A stretch of 13,685 nucleotides of DNA from Gammaproteobacteria bacterium. Its GTDB lineage: Bacteria; Pseudomonadota; Alphaproteobacteria; UBA828. Made by a program: the position numbers and the translations under genes. The DNA lies in the NCBI GenBank assembly GCA_002714015.1, contig PAWF01000048.1, positions 1 to 13,685 of the forward strand, given 5' to 3'. A model generated the notes under the pieces. The model worked only from the letters and a program-made list of their open reading frames with translations. It made no database searches and was not told the origin of the DNA. This document shows, one piece after another, positions 7,281-13,685 of the stretch (its first letter is position 1; each line of letters begins with the position of its first letter).

Positions 7281-8243
7281 ATACAAACGACCGCCATTGC
7301 ACATCCTAATTTTGCCTTAGTGAAGTATTGGGGAAAGAAAGATATTGATCAAAACATGCCTGCGATGAGCTCCATTTCTTTGACTGTTGACTCAATGCAA
7401 TCAAAAACAAAAATATATAAAAATTTATCATCCAAGCAGCATAGGCTATTTATAAATGGACAAGAACAGCAAGACTTGTCAAAGATTGTTCCGCCTTTGA
7501 AGTATCTATCAAAGATCTCGAAGTCAAACGATTTTCTAGTTATAAAATCAGAAAATAATTTCCCTACCTCATCTGGACTTGCCTCGTCGGCATCAGGGAT
7601 AGCATCTTTTGTAACCGCATATGAAGCACATTATAACATCGACCTAAAAATGAGTGACAGAGTAAATGCATGTATGCTAGGTTCAGGCTCGGCCCCTCGA
7701 TCTCTCTTAGGGGGATTTGTTTTAATGGATAAAAATGATAGTTATAGGTGTTCACAAATCTTAAAAAAATCAGATTGGCCACTTGATATATTAATTTGTA
7801 TTGCTTCAACCAAACCAAAAAAAATCAGCTCAAGAGAAGGCATGGAAATTTCCCGGAAAACATCGCCTATTTATAATGATTGGCTTGATATCAATCAAAA
7901 GCATGTCAATGAGGCTTTAGTGGCTATTAGAGAAAAAAATATGTTAAAGCTAGAGAACGTAACTGAAAAAAATTGTGAACTAATGCACCAAGTGATGAAG
8001 ACCTCTAGCCCCCCTATTGCATATAAAAGTGACGTAACTATAAGTTGTGTTGCTGAAATAGAGAATTTAAGAGCGGCAGGGCACGAGCTCTTTTACACAA
8101 TCGATGCCGGTCCCCAGGTTAAAATTATTTGTGATCCTAAATCATCTAAAGCCATTAAAGAAACGATTACAGAAAAAACAGATGTAATTGAAATTGTCCA
8201 TGCAGGAATTGGAGGGTCTCCAAGAGTAGTCAATGAAAATTGA
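7278..8243 (+). CDS. mvaD: Diphosphomevalonate decarboxylase
   Basis: Last step of the classical mevalonate pathway: ATP-dependent decarboxylation of mevalonate 5-diphosphate to isopentenyl diphosphate. The 321-residue GHMP-superfamily protein shows AHPNFALVKYWGKKD (8-22) with K16, the ATP loop FPTSSGLASSASGIAS (95-110), GSGSAPRSLLGGF (135-147) with R141, and YTIDAGPQVKI (273-283) with D277. K16, R141 and D277 correspond to the conserved Lys-Arg-Asp set needed for phosphorylation and decarboxylation, which argues against the mevalonate-3-kinase offshoots that lack part of the set. The residue before R141 is Pro, where Cys or Ser is more usual. Translation starts at TTG with a strong ribosome binding site. 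The 3' end overlaps the next kinase gene by 11 bases. Confidence 0.92.
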   Translation: MIQTTAIAHPNFALVKYWGKKDIDQNMPAMSSISLTVDSMQSKTKIYKNLSSKQHRLFINGQEQQDLSKIVPPLKYLSKISKSNDFLVIKSENNFPTSSGLASSASGIASFVTAYEAHYNIDLKMSDRVNACMLGSGSAPRSLLGGFVLMDKNDSYRCSQILKKSDWPLDILICIASTKPKKISSREGMEISRKTSPIYNDWLDINQKHVNEALVAIREKNMLKLENVTEKNCELMHQVMKTSSPPIAYKSDVTISCVAEIENLRAAGHELFYTIDAGPQVKIICDPKSSKAIKETITEKTDVIEIVHAGIGGSPRVVNEN

Positions 8244-9216
8244 TACTAAAGCATCAGGTAAAGTATTTTTTACTGGAGAATACATGGCGCTTGAAGGTGG
8301 GAAATCCATAATTCTTTCTACTCCTCAAGAGGCAAGGGTTTCAATAATTGAAAATAATAAGCCGCACAATATATTCAGATCATCTATAAGTAATAGCTCA
8401 TATCCTTTTATGTTTAATGATGATTTAAATATTGCCTGGCTCAGAGAGGATCCCGAGGAATTGGGCACCATTTTGCAGCAGTCGATAAGGAAATTTAAAA
8501 AAACCTTCACAGGAAAAACTATAAGCATAGATACAAGTGAGTTTTTCTTTGAGAAAAAAAAGATTGGTATCGGTTCGAGTGCAGCGGTTTCTGTAGCAAT
8601 TACATTGGCTTTTAACAAATTTTATGAGATGAGGCTTACTCCTCAAAAAATTATTGATTATTCAATTGTTACTCATAGAAATGCTCAAAATTCAAAAGGG
8701 AGTGGTTTTGATGTTGTTGCATCTTATGAAGAAGCGAGAGCCTTGTCTTGCAGACTTACAAATAGTTCGAAACTTGAGTATAACCAAGTTGAACTTCCTG
8801 ATGATTTGATTGTGATTGCAGTTATAAATGATATATCCGTAAAGACATCTGAAATGATTGACAAATATCAAGCTGGAAAAGAAAAGCATCCATCTTATTT
8901 TTCAAAGCAAGCCAAAAAGATGAAGATGGAATTGGATTATATTCATTCTTTCATCTCTAAAAATGATAGCAATTCAATACTCAAACATCTTATGGCATAC
9001 AACGATTTATTATTAGGTTTGGATAGAAAGCTTAATATTGGAATTTTTGAAAATCATGACGAAATGATTAAGTTAGCTGAGAACGCAGGCGTTTTTTATA
9101 AACCATCTGGATCTGGTGGAGGCGATTTAGGACTCTTGATTAGTAATGATAGGATGAGAATAGAAGAAGTTTGTCCAAGATTAAATTCAAGAGGTTTTAA
9201 TTACTTTCAGGTATAA
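8233..9216 (+). CDS. GHMP kinase, probably phosphomevalonate kinase
   Basis: A 327-residue GHMP-family kinase that probably phosphorylates mevalonate 5-phosphate to the diphosphate used by the preceding decarboxylase. Visible motifs are ASGKVFFTGEYMALEGG (7-23), the ATP loop GIGSSAAVSVA (112-122), SKGSGFDVVAS (154-164) and KPSGSGGGDLGLLI (290-303). The GEY motif and the C-terminal SGxGGGD block resemble phosphomevalonate kinases more than mevalonate kinases, which usually have GEH. Mevalonate kinase remains a possible reading, because GHMP paralogues are easily confused. The gene overlaps mvaD by 11 bases, so the pair is co-transcribed. It converges on fadE with 5 bases between stop codons. 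Confidence 0.8.
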   Translation: MKIDTKASGKVFFTGEYMALEGGKSIILSTPQEARVSIIENNKPHNIFRSSISNSSYPFMFNDDLNIAWLREDPEELGTILQQSIRKFKKTFTGKTISIDTSEFFFEKKKIGIGSSAAVSVAITLAFNKFYEMRLTPQKIIDYSIVTHRNAQNSKGSGFDVVASYEEARALSCRLTNSSKLEYNQVELPDDLIVIAVINDISVKTSEMIDKYQAGKEKHPSYFSKQAKKMKMELDYIHSFISKNDSNSILKHLMAYNDLLLGLDRKLNIGIFENHDEMIKLAENAGVFYKPSGSGGGDLGLLISNDRMRIEEVCPRLNSRGFNYFQV

Positions 9217-9221
9217 AGTAA
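9201..9221. terminator. Weak hairpin at the convergent 3' ends of the kinase and fadE
   Basis: TTACTTT (9201-9207) pairs perfectly with AAAGTAA (9215-9221) around a 7-base loop. The hairpin spans the stop codon of the kinase gene and directly follows the fadE stop on the other strand. The stem is A/T-rich and has no U-run after it in either direction, so it is not a standard intrinsic terminator. It could end or protect either transcript, or be chance. Confidence 0.25.
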
Positions 9222-11642
9222 CTATCTTAGTTGGTCAACTTCCTCTTGAGAAAAATCGTCTACATTGATGATGTCATCAGCAAGATCGTTATATTCTTTG
9301 AGCTCCTCGATTTTATCAGCGCTAATTATTCCTTCATTGGCCGCATTTTTAAGGAGTTCTTCAAAGGTAGAACCATTTATCAATCCCTTTTTCTTAGCTT
9401 TTAAAATAACCGATCTATCCTTGTGAGATGATTCGTAAAGCTCCAAAAGTTTGTTCATTTGAGCAAAATGATTTGATGGCTCATTACTTTGGTAGATTCC
9501 GTGGATAAGTTTGTCTCTTGTTTTCGTATTTCTGGATACTAATTTACCAAGTTTCAAAGTTTCTTTAATGCTTGGAGCCCTGAAATTCTTACCCGTTGGA
9601 AAAATAAGAAATCTTACTATCATGGCAACATACTTATTTGGAAAGTTATCTAATGTCTGGCAGAGCTTTTCCTGCGCTTCATTTAATAAGGTTTTTTGGC
9701 TCCATGCTAAGAGTTCAAGATCCAGATCTTTCTCGGAACTATCCTCAAAATGTTTTAGCGTTGTACTTGCAAGATAAAGTGAGCTCAAGACATCTCCCAA
9801 CCTGGCTGAGATCGTTTCTCTTCTTTTTAATTCTCCTCCCATCACAAGCATTGATATGTCGGTCAAGAAAGAAAATCCAGCACTAAGCCTATTAATTTGC
9901 TTATAGTAAATTGCCGTTTCACCTTCAATTGGACTTGGTGTGAACTTATCAGTTAAGCCCCTAACCAGGGATCTGACAGCGTTTGATATTGAATGGCCAA
10001 TATGACCGAAAAGGTGAAGGTCAAATTGCTCAAGAGATTCATTTTCGTCTTCAATATTTACTGCTTCAATTTCTTTTAATACATATGGATGACATCTAAA
10101 TGCGCCCTGCCCAAAAATTATTAGGCTTCTTGTCATTATGTTTGCACCTTCAACAGTTATGCCTACTGGTGTACTTTGATATCCGCCAGCCATATAGTTT
10201 TTAGGTCCAAGCATTACAGCTTTACCCCCATGGATATCCATGGCATCTATTCCTATCTGTCTTGCAAGTTCTGTAGTGTGATATTTTAGAATTGCTGAAA
10301 TAACTGAAGGCTTTTCGCCAGCACCAATAGCCATGGCAGTAGTAGATAGAGAGGAAGAGATAATATACGATCTTCCTGCCATTCTACCAAGAGGCTCAAG
10401 TATGCCTTCAAATTCAGCAATAGGCATCCCAAACTGTTCTCTTGCTCTAGCATAAGATCCTGTTACAGCTAGGGCTGATTTTGCTCCACTCATAGCTCCC
10501 GATGGAAGTACAATAGCTCTTCCTGCAGATAGACAATCCGTGAGCATTTTCCATCCCTGACCAGCTTGCTCAACTCCTCCAATAATATATTCAAGGGGTA
10601 TAAAAACATCATCACCTGTGATGGTGCCATTCATGAAAGGATTTCCTATAGGTATATGCCTTCTACCAGTTTCAAGCCCTTTTAATCCCTTGGGAAGTAA
10701 AGCACATGTTATTCCGTAGTCTTCTACTTCTCCTATTAAATGATCAGGATCATACATTTTGAAGGCAAGACCTATCAGAGTAGCTATTGGTGCCAAGGTG
10801 ATGTATCTCTTACTGAAGTTTAACTTGATACCAATAATTTCTTGTCCTTCAAATTCACCCTTGCAAACAATGCCTGTATCTGGCATTGAGGTCGCATCAG
10901 ATCCAGCATATGGCCCGGTAAGAGCAAAACAAGGAACATGTTCCCCAGATGCAAGTTTCGGAAGCAGCTCGTCTTTTTGTTCAGTTGTACCATAGTGCAT
11001 GAGTAGTTCAGCTGGCCCAAGTGAGTTAGGCACACCAACCATGGAGGCTGCTGTTCCACTTCTTGAACCAAGTTTAGCCATGACGTATATAAGACCAAGC
11101 GGAGAAAACTCAAGACCGCCATATTTTTTTGGAATAATAAATGAAAAGAACCCTTTTTCTTTTATGAAACTGTATACCTCTTCTGGTAAGTCATAGGCCT
11201 TGTGTGAAACTTCCCAATCATCAATCATTTCACATAATTCATTTGTAGGGCCATCCAAGAAAGCTTGCTCTTCTGGAGGTAGCATTGCCTTAGGGTTAGA
11301 TCTCAGTACATCCCAATCCGGATTACCTGTAAATAATTCCGCATCCCACCACACATTACCTGCCTCAATTGCCTCTTGTTCCGTTTTAGAGATTTTTGGT
11401 AGTAATGCTTTGTATATATCAAGTATTTTTTTTGTGATGTAGTTTCTTCTTATTTCTGGAATGTTTAGAGAAACGAGAAGACCAAATAAAATCCAAAGCG
11501 TAGAAATAGTGATGGTGCTTGGGCTGCCAACCAGCATGTAGGCAACAATAAACAAACCCGCTACTAGGGTTGCTTTTCTCAGTTCCATTGCAGTATATGT
11601 AACCCATATAAAGAGCAAAATTGTCGCTATAAAAAATACCAT
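9222..11642 (-). CDS. fadE: Acyl-CoA dehydrogenase FadE
   Basis: FAD-dependent enzyme for the first step of each beta-oxidation cycle, acyl-CoA to trans-2-enoyl-CoA. The 806 residues align closely with E. coli FadE (814) along their length. The N-terminus has two or three hydrophobic segments (about 1-18, 24-39 and 44-58), suggesting membrane association. Dehydrogenase core features are ALTGPYAGSDATSMPDTG (240-257), YARAREQFGMPIAEFEG (397-413), the IDAMDIHGGKAVMLG segment (465-479) and TVEGANIMTRS (496-506), where E498 is a candidate catalytic base by family position. The long C-terminal extension ends with INVDDFSQEE, as in the E. coli protein, and lacks only its last short tail. AGGA lies 4 bases before the ATG. 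A strong candidate promoter with an internal palindrome is upstream. Confidence 0.95.
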   Translation of the reverse strand: MVFFIATILLFIWVTYTAMELRKATLVAGLFIVAYMLVGSPSTITISTLWILFGLLVSLNIPEIRRNYITKKILDIYKALLPKISKTEQEAIEAGNVWWDAELFTGNPDWDVLRSNPKAMLPPEEQAFLDGPTNELCEMIDDWEVSHKAYDLPEEVYSFIKEKGFFSFIIPKKYGGLEFSPLGLIYVMAKLGSRSGTAASMVGVPNSLGPAELLMHYGTTEQKDELLPKLASGEHVPCFALTGPYAGSDATSMPDTGIVCKGEFEGQEIIGIKLNFSKRYITLAPIATLIGLAFKMYDPDHLIGEVEDYGITCALLPKGLKGLETGRRHIPIGNPFMNGTITGDDVFIPLEYIIGGVEQAGQGWKMLTDCLSAGRAIVLPSGAMSGAKSALAVTGSYARAREQFGMPIAEFEGILEPLGRMAGRSYIISSSLSTTAMAIGAGEKPSVISAILKYHTTELARQIGIDAMDIHGGKAVMLGPKNYMAGGYQSTPVGITVEGANIMTRSLIIFGQGAFRCHPYVLKEIEAVNIEDENESLEQFDLHLFGHIGHSISNAVRSLVRGLTDKFTPSPIEGETAIYYKQINRLSAGFSFLTDISMLVMGGELKRRETISARLGDVLSSLYLASTTLKHFEDSSEKDLDLELLAWSQKTLLNEAQEKLCQTLDNFPNKYVAMIVRFLIFPTGKNFRAPSIKETLKLGKLVSRNTKTRDKLIHGIYQSNEPSNHFAQMNKLLELYESSHKDRSVILKAKKKGLINGSTFEELLKNAANEGIISADKIEELKEYNDLADDIINVDDFSQEEVDQLR

Positions 11643-11699
11643 TTAATCCTATTAAACCTATTTGGCTTTAAAAAAAATTCGATTCATTTCGGATCATGG

Positions 11700-11728
11700 A
11701 TTCTACAGATTAAATTTAATCTTGTCTA
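11700..11728 (-). promoter_or_regulatory. Candidate fadE promoter with palindromic spacer
   Basis: On the minus strand TAGACA (11728-11723) is followed by a 17-base spacer and TAGAAT (11705-11700). Each box differs from the sigma-70 consensus at one position and the spacing is optimal. Transcription would start near 11693, leaving a leader of about 50 bases before the fadE ATG. Sixteen of the 17 spacer bases are the perfect palindrome AGATTAAATTTAATCT (11707-11722), a good place for a repressor to bind. It does not resemble the FadR half-sites that control E. coli fadE. Confidence 0.6.
11707..11722. repeat. 16-bp perfect palindrome, candidate operator
   Basis: AGATTAAATTTAATCT reads identically on both strands. 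It lies between the -35 and -10 boxes proposed for fadE and just after the mdh stop codon. It has no loop or following U-run, so a terminator role for mdh is unlikely. I saw no second copy elsewhere in the window by eye. Confidence 0.5.
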
Positions 11729-11731
11729 AAT

Positions 11732-12703
11732 TTACAGCAACTCTTCAATTGCTGCTCTTTCCTCGAGAAGTTCTTTCTCTGTTAATTTCATTGAGGCCAT
11801 GCTAAATTCGTCGATTTCTAGGTTTTGAATTATTGAGTAAGATCCATTCTCACAAGTCACTGGAAAAGAATAGATAATACCCTCGCTGACACCATATGAT
11901 CCATCACTCGGAATAGCCATGCTTACCCAATCATCTGTTTTGGTATCAACAGTCCAATCTCTCATATGATCTATAGCAGCTGAAGCTGCTGATGCGGCAC
12001 TTGATAAACCTCTTGCTTTTATAATTTCTGCGCCCCTATTTTGTACACGCGGAATAAAATCATCTTTCACCCATGTAATATCAAGAGATGAAGCTATGTT
12101 CTTTCCATTAAGCTTTAAGTTGCTTACATCGGGATATTGAGTAGTTGAGTGATTTCCCCAGATTGTCATATTTGAGAGTTCACTTGAATGACATTTTAAG
12201 TGAGAAGCAAGTTGAGCAAGAGCTCTATTATGGTCAAGCCTCATCATTGCTGTAAATGCACTCTTATCTATGTCCGGTGCATTTGACATTGCAATCAGTG
12301 CATTTGTATTCGCAGGATTACCAACTACAAGAACTTTTATGTCTCTCGACGCATTTTCATTGATTGCTTTACCTTGTGCCGAGAAGATTTTTGCATTTTC
12401 TTGAAGTAAGTCACTTCTCTCCATGCCTGGCCCACGAGGTTTAGCGCCAACTAAGAACGCATAATCACTATCCATGAATGCTATACTTGGGTCATCAGAG
12501 ATACTTATTTCACTCAGAGCCTCAAATGCACAATCTTCTAATTCCATCGCTACTCCTTTCAGTGCATCTAGTGCTGGAGTGATTTCCAAAAGGTTTAGAT
12601 TGATTTTTTCGCCTGCTCCCAAAAGTTGACCAGAAGCAATCCTAAATGCAAGCTGATATCCAATCTGTCCAGCTGCACCTGTTATGGTTACAGTTTTTGG
12701 CAT
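11732..12703 (-). CDS. mdh: NAD-dependent malate dehydrogenase
   Basis: Interconverts malate and oxaloacetate in the TCA cycle. The 323 residues carry the N-terminal nucleotide-binding [10 protein letters not shown] (9-18), the mobile-loop arginines in [13 protein letters not shown] (R90 and R96), [10 protein letters not shown] (127-135), MRLDHNRA (154-161) and [11 protein letters not shown] (182-192). D157 and H185 form the expected catalytic Asp-His pair and R160 the substrate-binding arginine. [20 protein letters not shown] is also typical of the cytosolic-type bacterial enzyme found in many proteobacteria. GGAA precedes the ATG at suitable spacing. The gene begins 9 bases after a small exported-protein gene and is probably co-transcribed with it. 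The 3' end lies close to the fadE promoter on the same strand. Confidence 0.96.
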   Translation of the reverse strand: MPKTVTITGAAGQIGYQLAFRIASGQLLGAGEKINLNLLEITPALDALKGVAMELEDCAFEALSEISISDDPSIAFMDSDYAFLVGAKPRGPGMERSDLLQENAKIFSAQGKAINENASRDIKVLVVGNPANTNALIAMSNAPDIDKSAFTAMMRLDHNRALAQLASHLKCHSSELSNMTIWGNHSTTQYPDVSNLKLNGKNIASSLDITWVKDDFIPRVQNRGAEIIKARGLSSAASAASAAIDHMRDWTVDTKTDDWVSMAIPSDGSYGVSEGIIYSFPVTCENGSYSIIQNLEIDEFSMASMKLTEKELLEERAAIEELL

Positions 12704-12712
12704 TTTATTTCC

Positions 12713-13057
12713 TTATTTTGATTTAAAGGCCCTCACAGCTTCGCTCCATTCTTCTGCGAGTTTAGTTTCATCTTCGACAGAGGCATTGAACTTTTGTACC
12801 TGCATAATTTTTATTTCTTCATAGCCTTCAATATCTTCAGAGACTTTTGCTAGTTCTTCATCAAGGCAAACACGGTATTCAGCCAGATCTTCTTGAAATT
12901 TTTTGACTTTACCCATTGTTTCAACCATTTCTGCTTCAGTCGCTTTTTTTCCTGAGGGTATATCAAACTTTTTCTTTGGATATGTGCACTCAGCACTTAA
13001 AGTTGAAGTGAAAGCAAGGAGTGAGGTTAATAGAAATATTTTTTTCATTTTCATCAT
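12713..13057 (-). CDS. Small exported protein of unknown function with two cysteines
   Basis: I do not recognise a characterised family. The product is about 114 residues. A signal peptide is clear: Lys-rich start, hydrophobic LLTSLLAFTSTL, cleavage after LSA and before ECTYPKKK. The mature part is short, highly charged and rich in Glu and Lys, with predicted helical stretches (ATEAEMVETMGKVKKFQEDL and DETKLAEEWSEAVRAFKSK). It contains two Cys, one near the mature N-terminus and one in VCLDEE, which could form a disulfide; DsbA is encoded in this window. The start is chosen at ATG 13057, because GGAA lies just upstream. TTG 13066 and ATGs at 13054 and 13048 are in frame too. It ends 9 bases before mdh, so the two genes probably share a transcript. 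Confidence 0.78.
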   Translation of the reverse strand: MMKMKKIFLLTSLLAFTSTLSAECTYPKKKFDIPSGKKATEAEMVETMGKVKKFQEDLAEYRVCLDEELAKVSEDIEGYEEIKIMQVQKFNASVEDETKLAEEWSEAVRAFKSK

Positions 13058-13246
13058 TTTTTCCAATTTACTATAATGTTTTTGTAAGGATTAATGATTA
13101 TATCCAATTATCTCAAGTTTTTTTTATCACTTTTTACATGAAAAAATTTGAGGAAATATATTGAATTTTCCCTATAATTCTCAATCTAAATGACATATAA
13201 TCCTTTTCGCTTTGGACATGTAACTAAGTGTAAAAAGTTAAAATTG

Positions 13247-13260
13247 TTGTTTACAAACAA
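13247..13260. repeat. Inverted repeat TTGTTT-AC-AAACAA
   Basis: A 6-2-6 inverted repeat about 90 bases before the PT-repeat gene. It overlaps a weak TTTACA -35-like box at 13250-13255, so it could be an operator for that gene. The evidence is symmetry and position only. Confidence 0.3.
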
Positions 13261-13280
13261 TGTGAATTAATTGAAAATCA

Positions 13281-13308
13281 CTAACAAAGTTTTAAAAACT
13301 AAAGTTAG
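13281..13308. repeat. Imperfect hairpin in the PT-repeat gene leader
   Basis: CTAAC (13281-13285) pairs with GTTAG (13304-13308), and inside it AGTTTT (13288-13293) pairs with AAAACT (13295-13300), with a small internal loop of AA against AAA. It lies 39 bases before the start codon and would form part of the leader RNA if transcription starts upstream. It is A/T-rich and not followed by a U-run, so it is not an evident terminator. Confidence 0.3.
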
Positions 13309-13347
13309 TACCTTAAAATAAATAAAAAATTACGGGGATCATCACAG

Positions 13348-13685
13348 ATGAAACTATTTAAAAAACTTGCTACATACTTTTCAATGGTAACTCTTGTTCT
13401 ATCTGGAACAAGCTTCAAATCTATCGCCTCTGAAGGCGATGAAGATGATGAGTCGTTCGATGATCCAAACGCTTCAGCAGAAGACTCTTCGGATGGCGGC
13501 TCTGCTGGTGCTGCACAAGCTACAGGAGCGGGTGCAGGAGTATGGGTTGCTATAACTGGAGCCGTATTAGCTCTATTTAGTGGTGGATCATCTGAGGATG
13601 CAATTATTGTTCCTCCCACACCACCAACGCCAGCGCCAACGCCTACGCCTACGCCAACGCCAACGCCTACGCCTACGCCTACGCC
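13348..13685 (+). CDS. Exported protein with Pro-Thr repeat tract (partial, runs off window)
   Basis: An open frame of 112 complete codons to the window edge with no stop; the 3' part is missing. GGGGA at 13334-13338 lies 9 bases before ATG 13348. The N-terminus has a signal peptide: KLFKKL, hydrophobic core, likely cleavage near SIAS/EGDE at about residue 28. Next come an acidic stretch (29-50, rich in Asp, Glu and Ser), a Gly/Ala-rich part, a second hydrophobic segment around VWVAITGAVLALF (65-77), and a Pro-Thr tract from residue 89 to the end. PT tracts usually serve as flexible linkers in secreted or surface proteins, so a larger domain probably follows beyond the window. Function is unknown; an outer-membrane or surface protein is an inference only. 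Confidence 0.72.
   Translation, partial: MKLFKKLATYFSMVTLVLSGTSFKSIASEGDEDDESFDDPNASAEDSSDGGSAGAAQATGAGAGVWVAITGAVLALFSGGSSEDAIIVPPTPPTPAPTPTPTPTPTPTPTPT
13618..13685 (+). repeat. Tandem ACGCCN hexanucleotide repeat encoding Pro-Thr
   Basis: The coding sequence becomes a tandem of ACGCCT and ACGCCA hexamers from about 13627 to the window end, preceded by ACACCACCA and interrupted once by GCGCCA. Every Thr in the tandem part is ACG, a GC-rich codon unlike the neighbouring genes. Because the unit is 6 bases, gain or loss of copies changes the length of the Pro-Thr linker without shifting the frame. The repeat continues past the window, so its copy number is unknown. Confidence 0.9.

Larger units (their letters stand above)
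13058..13347. other. Largest intergenic spacer, divergent 5' regions
   Basis: This 290-base A/T-rich spacer separates the mdh operon (minus) from the PT-repeat gene (plus) and should hold both promoters. On the plus strand TTTACA (13133-13138), 18 bases, TATATT (13157-13162) is a plausible sigma-70 pair; a second weak option is TTTACA (13250-13255), 17 bases, GAAAAT (13273-13278). On the minus strand there is a TATAAT-like box at 13102-13097 but no good -35 box. Two inverted repeats are listed separately. I see no coding frame, tRNA or recognisable small RNA. Confidence 0.5.

Noticed and set aside
8325..8889. Several minus-strand frames inside the GHMP kinase gene
   Set aside because: They overlap a strongly conserved kinase gene, have no ribosome binding sites and show no protein-like features.
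9511..11442. Plus-strand frames inside fadE
   Set aside because: They are shadows of a full-length, well-conserved fadE and encode low-plausibility sequences.
11707..11722. Palindrome considered as an mdh terminator
   Set aside because: It is loopless, entirely A/T-rich apart from its ends and not followed by a U-run; its placement between promoter boxes fits an operator better.
13305..13619. Minus-strand frame of 104 codons at the window end
   Set aside because: It is the antisense shadow of the plus-strand exported protein, which has a ribosome binding site, signal peptide and coherent composition.
13618..13685. Short tandem repeat considered as CRISPR or intergenic satellite
   Set aside because: There are no spacers, the unit is 6 bases and it stays in frame within a coding sequence, encoding Pro-Thr.

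Overview
The window looks like a compact, AT-rich gammaproteobacterial chromosome segment, probably from a streamlined marine lineage. The organism call is inference from gene content: a cytochrome c4 gene beside dsbA, the yadGH ABC exporter pair, a FadE-type acyl-CoA dehydrogenase of about 800 residues, and a malate dehydrogenase of the kind seen in many proteobacteria. Genes are tightly packed. Only one spacer approaches 300 bases, and three convergent gene pairs meet within -4 to +5 bases. I see no rRNA, tRNA, CRISPR array, insertion sequence or prophage.

Layout. (1) 52-2674, plus strand: di-haem cytochrome c4, DsbA with an unusual CNHC active site, and UDP-glucose 6-dehydrogenase. (2) 4541-2671, minus strand, probably one operon: a hotdog-fold thioesterase, a TSUP/TauE-family permease, MoaD and MoaE. 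The permease frame is open well upstream of its first ATG; the full-length protein seems to begin at an ATA codon with a well-placed ribosome binding site. (3) 4615-6305, plus: YadG (ATPase) and YadH (membrane subunit), overlapping by ATGA. (4) 7193-6306, minus: short-chain (farnesyl) diphosphate synthase. Diverging from it at 7278-9216, plus, are diphosphomevalonate decarboxylase and a phosphomevalonate-kinase-like GHMP kinase. (5) 11642-9222, minus: FadE, with a near-consensus promoter whose 17-bp spacer is almost entirely a 16-bp perfect palindrome. (6) 13057-11732, minus: a small exported protein of unknown function followed by malate dehydrogenase. (7) 13348 to the window end, plus: the start of an exported protein with a Pro-Thr tract encoded by ACGCCN hexamers.

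How the genes fit together. Region 4 is the most distinctive. It holds two enzymes of the lower mevalonate route (phosphomevalonate to isopentenyl diphosphate) next to the prenyl synthase that uses the product, whereas most gammaproteobacteria use the MEP route and keep ispA beside dxs. FadE and malate dehydrogenase belong to fatty-acid oxidation and the TCA cycle. Cytochrome c4 and DsbA serve periplasmic electron transfer and disulfide formation. MoaD and MoaE form the molybdopterin synthase that builds the Mo cofactor dithiolene.

I did not find a convincing wholly new multi-gene system. The best leads are the mevalonate/IspA cluster, the ATA-initiated permease, the palindrome inside the fadE promoter, the CNHC DsbA and the PT-repeat exported protein.
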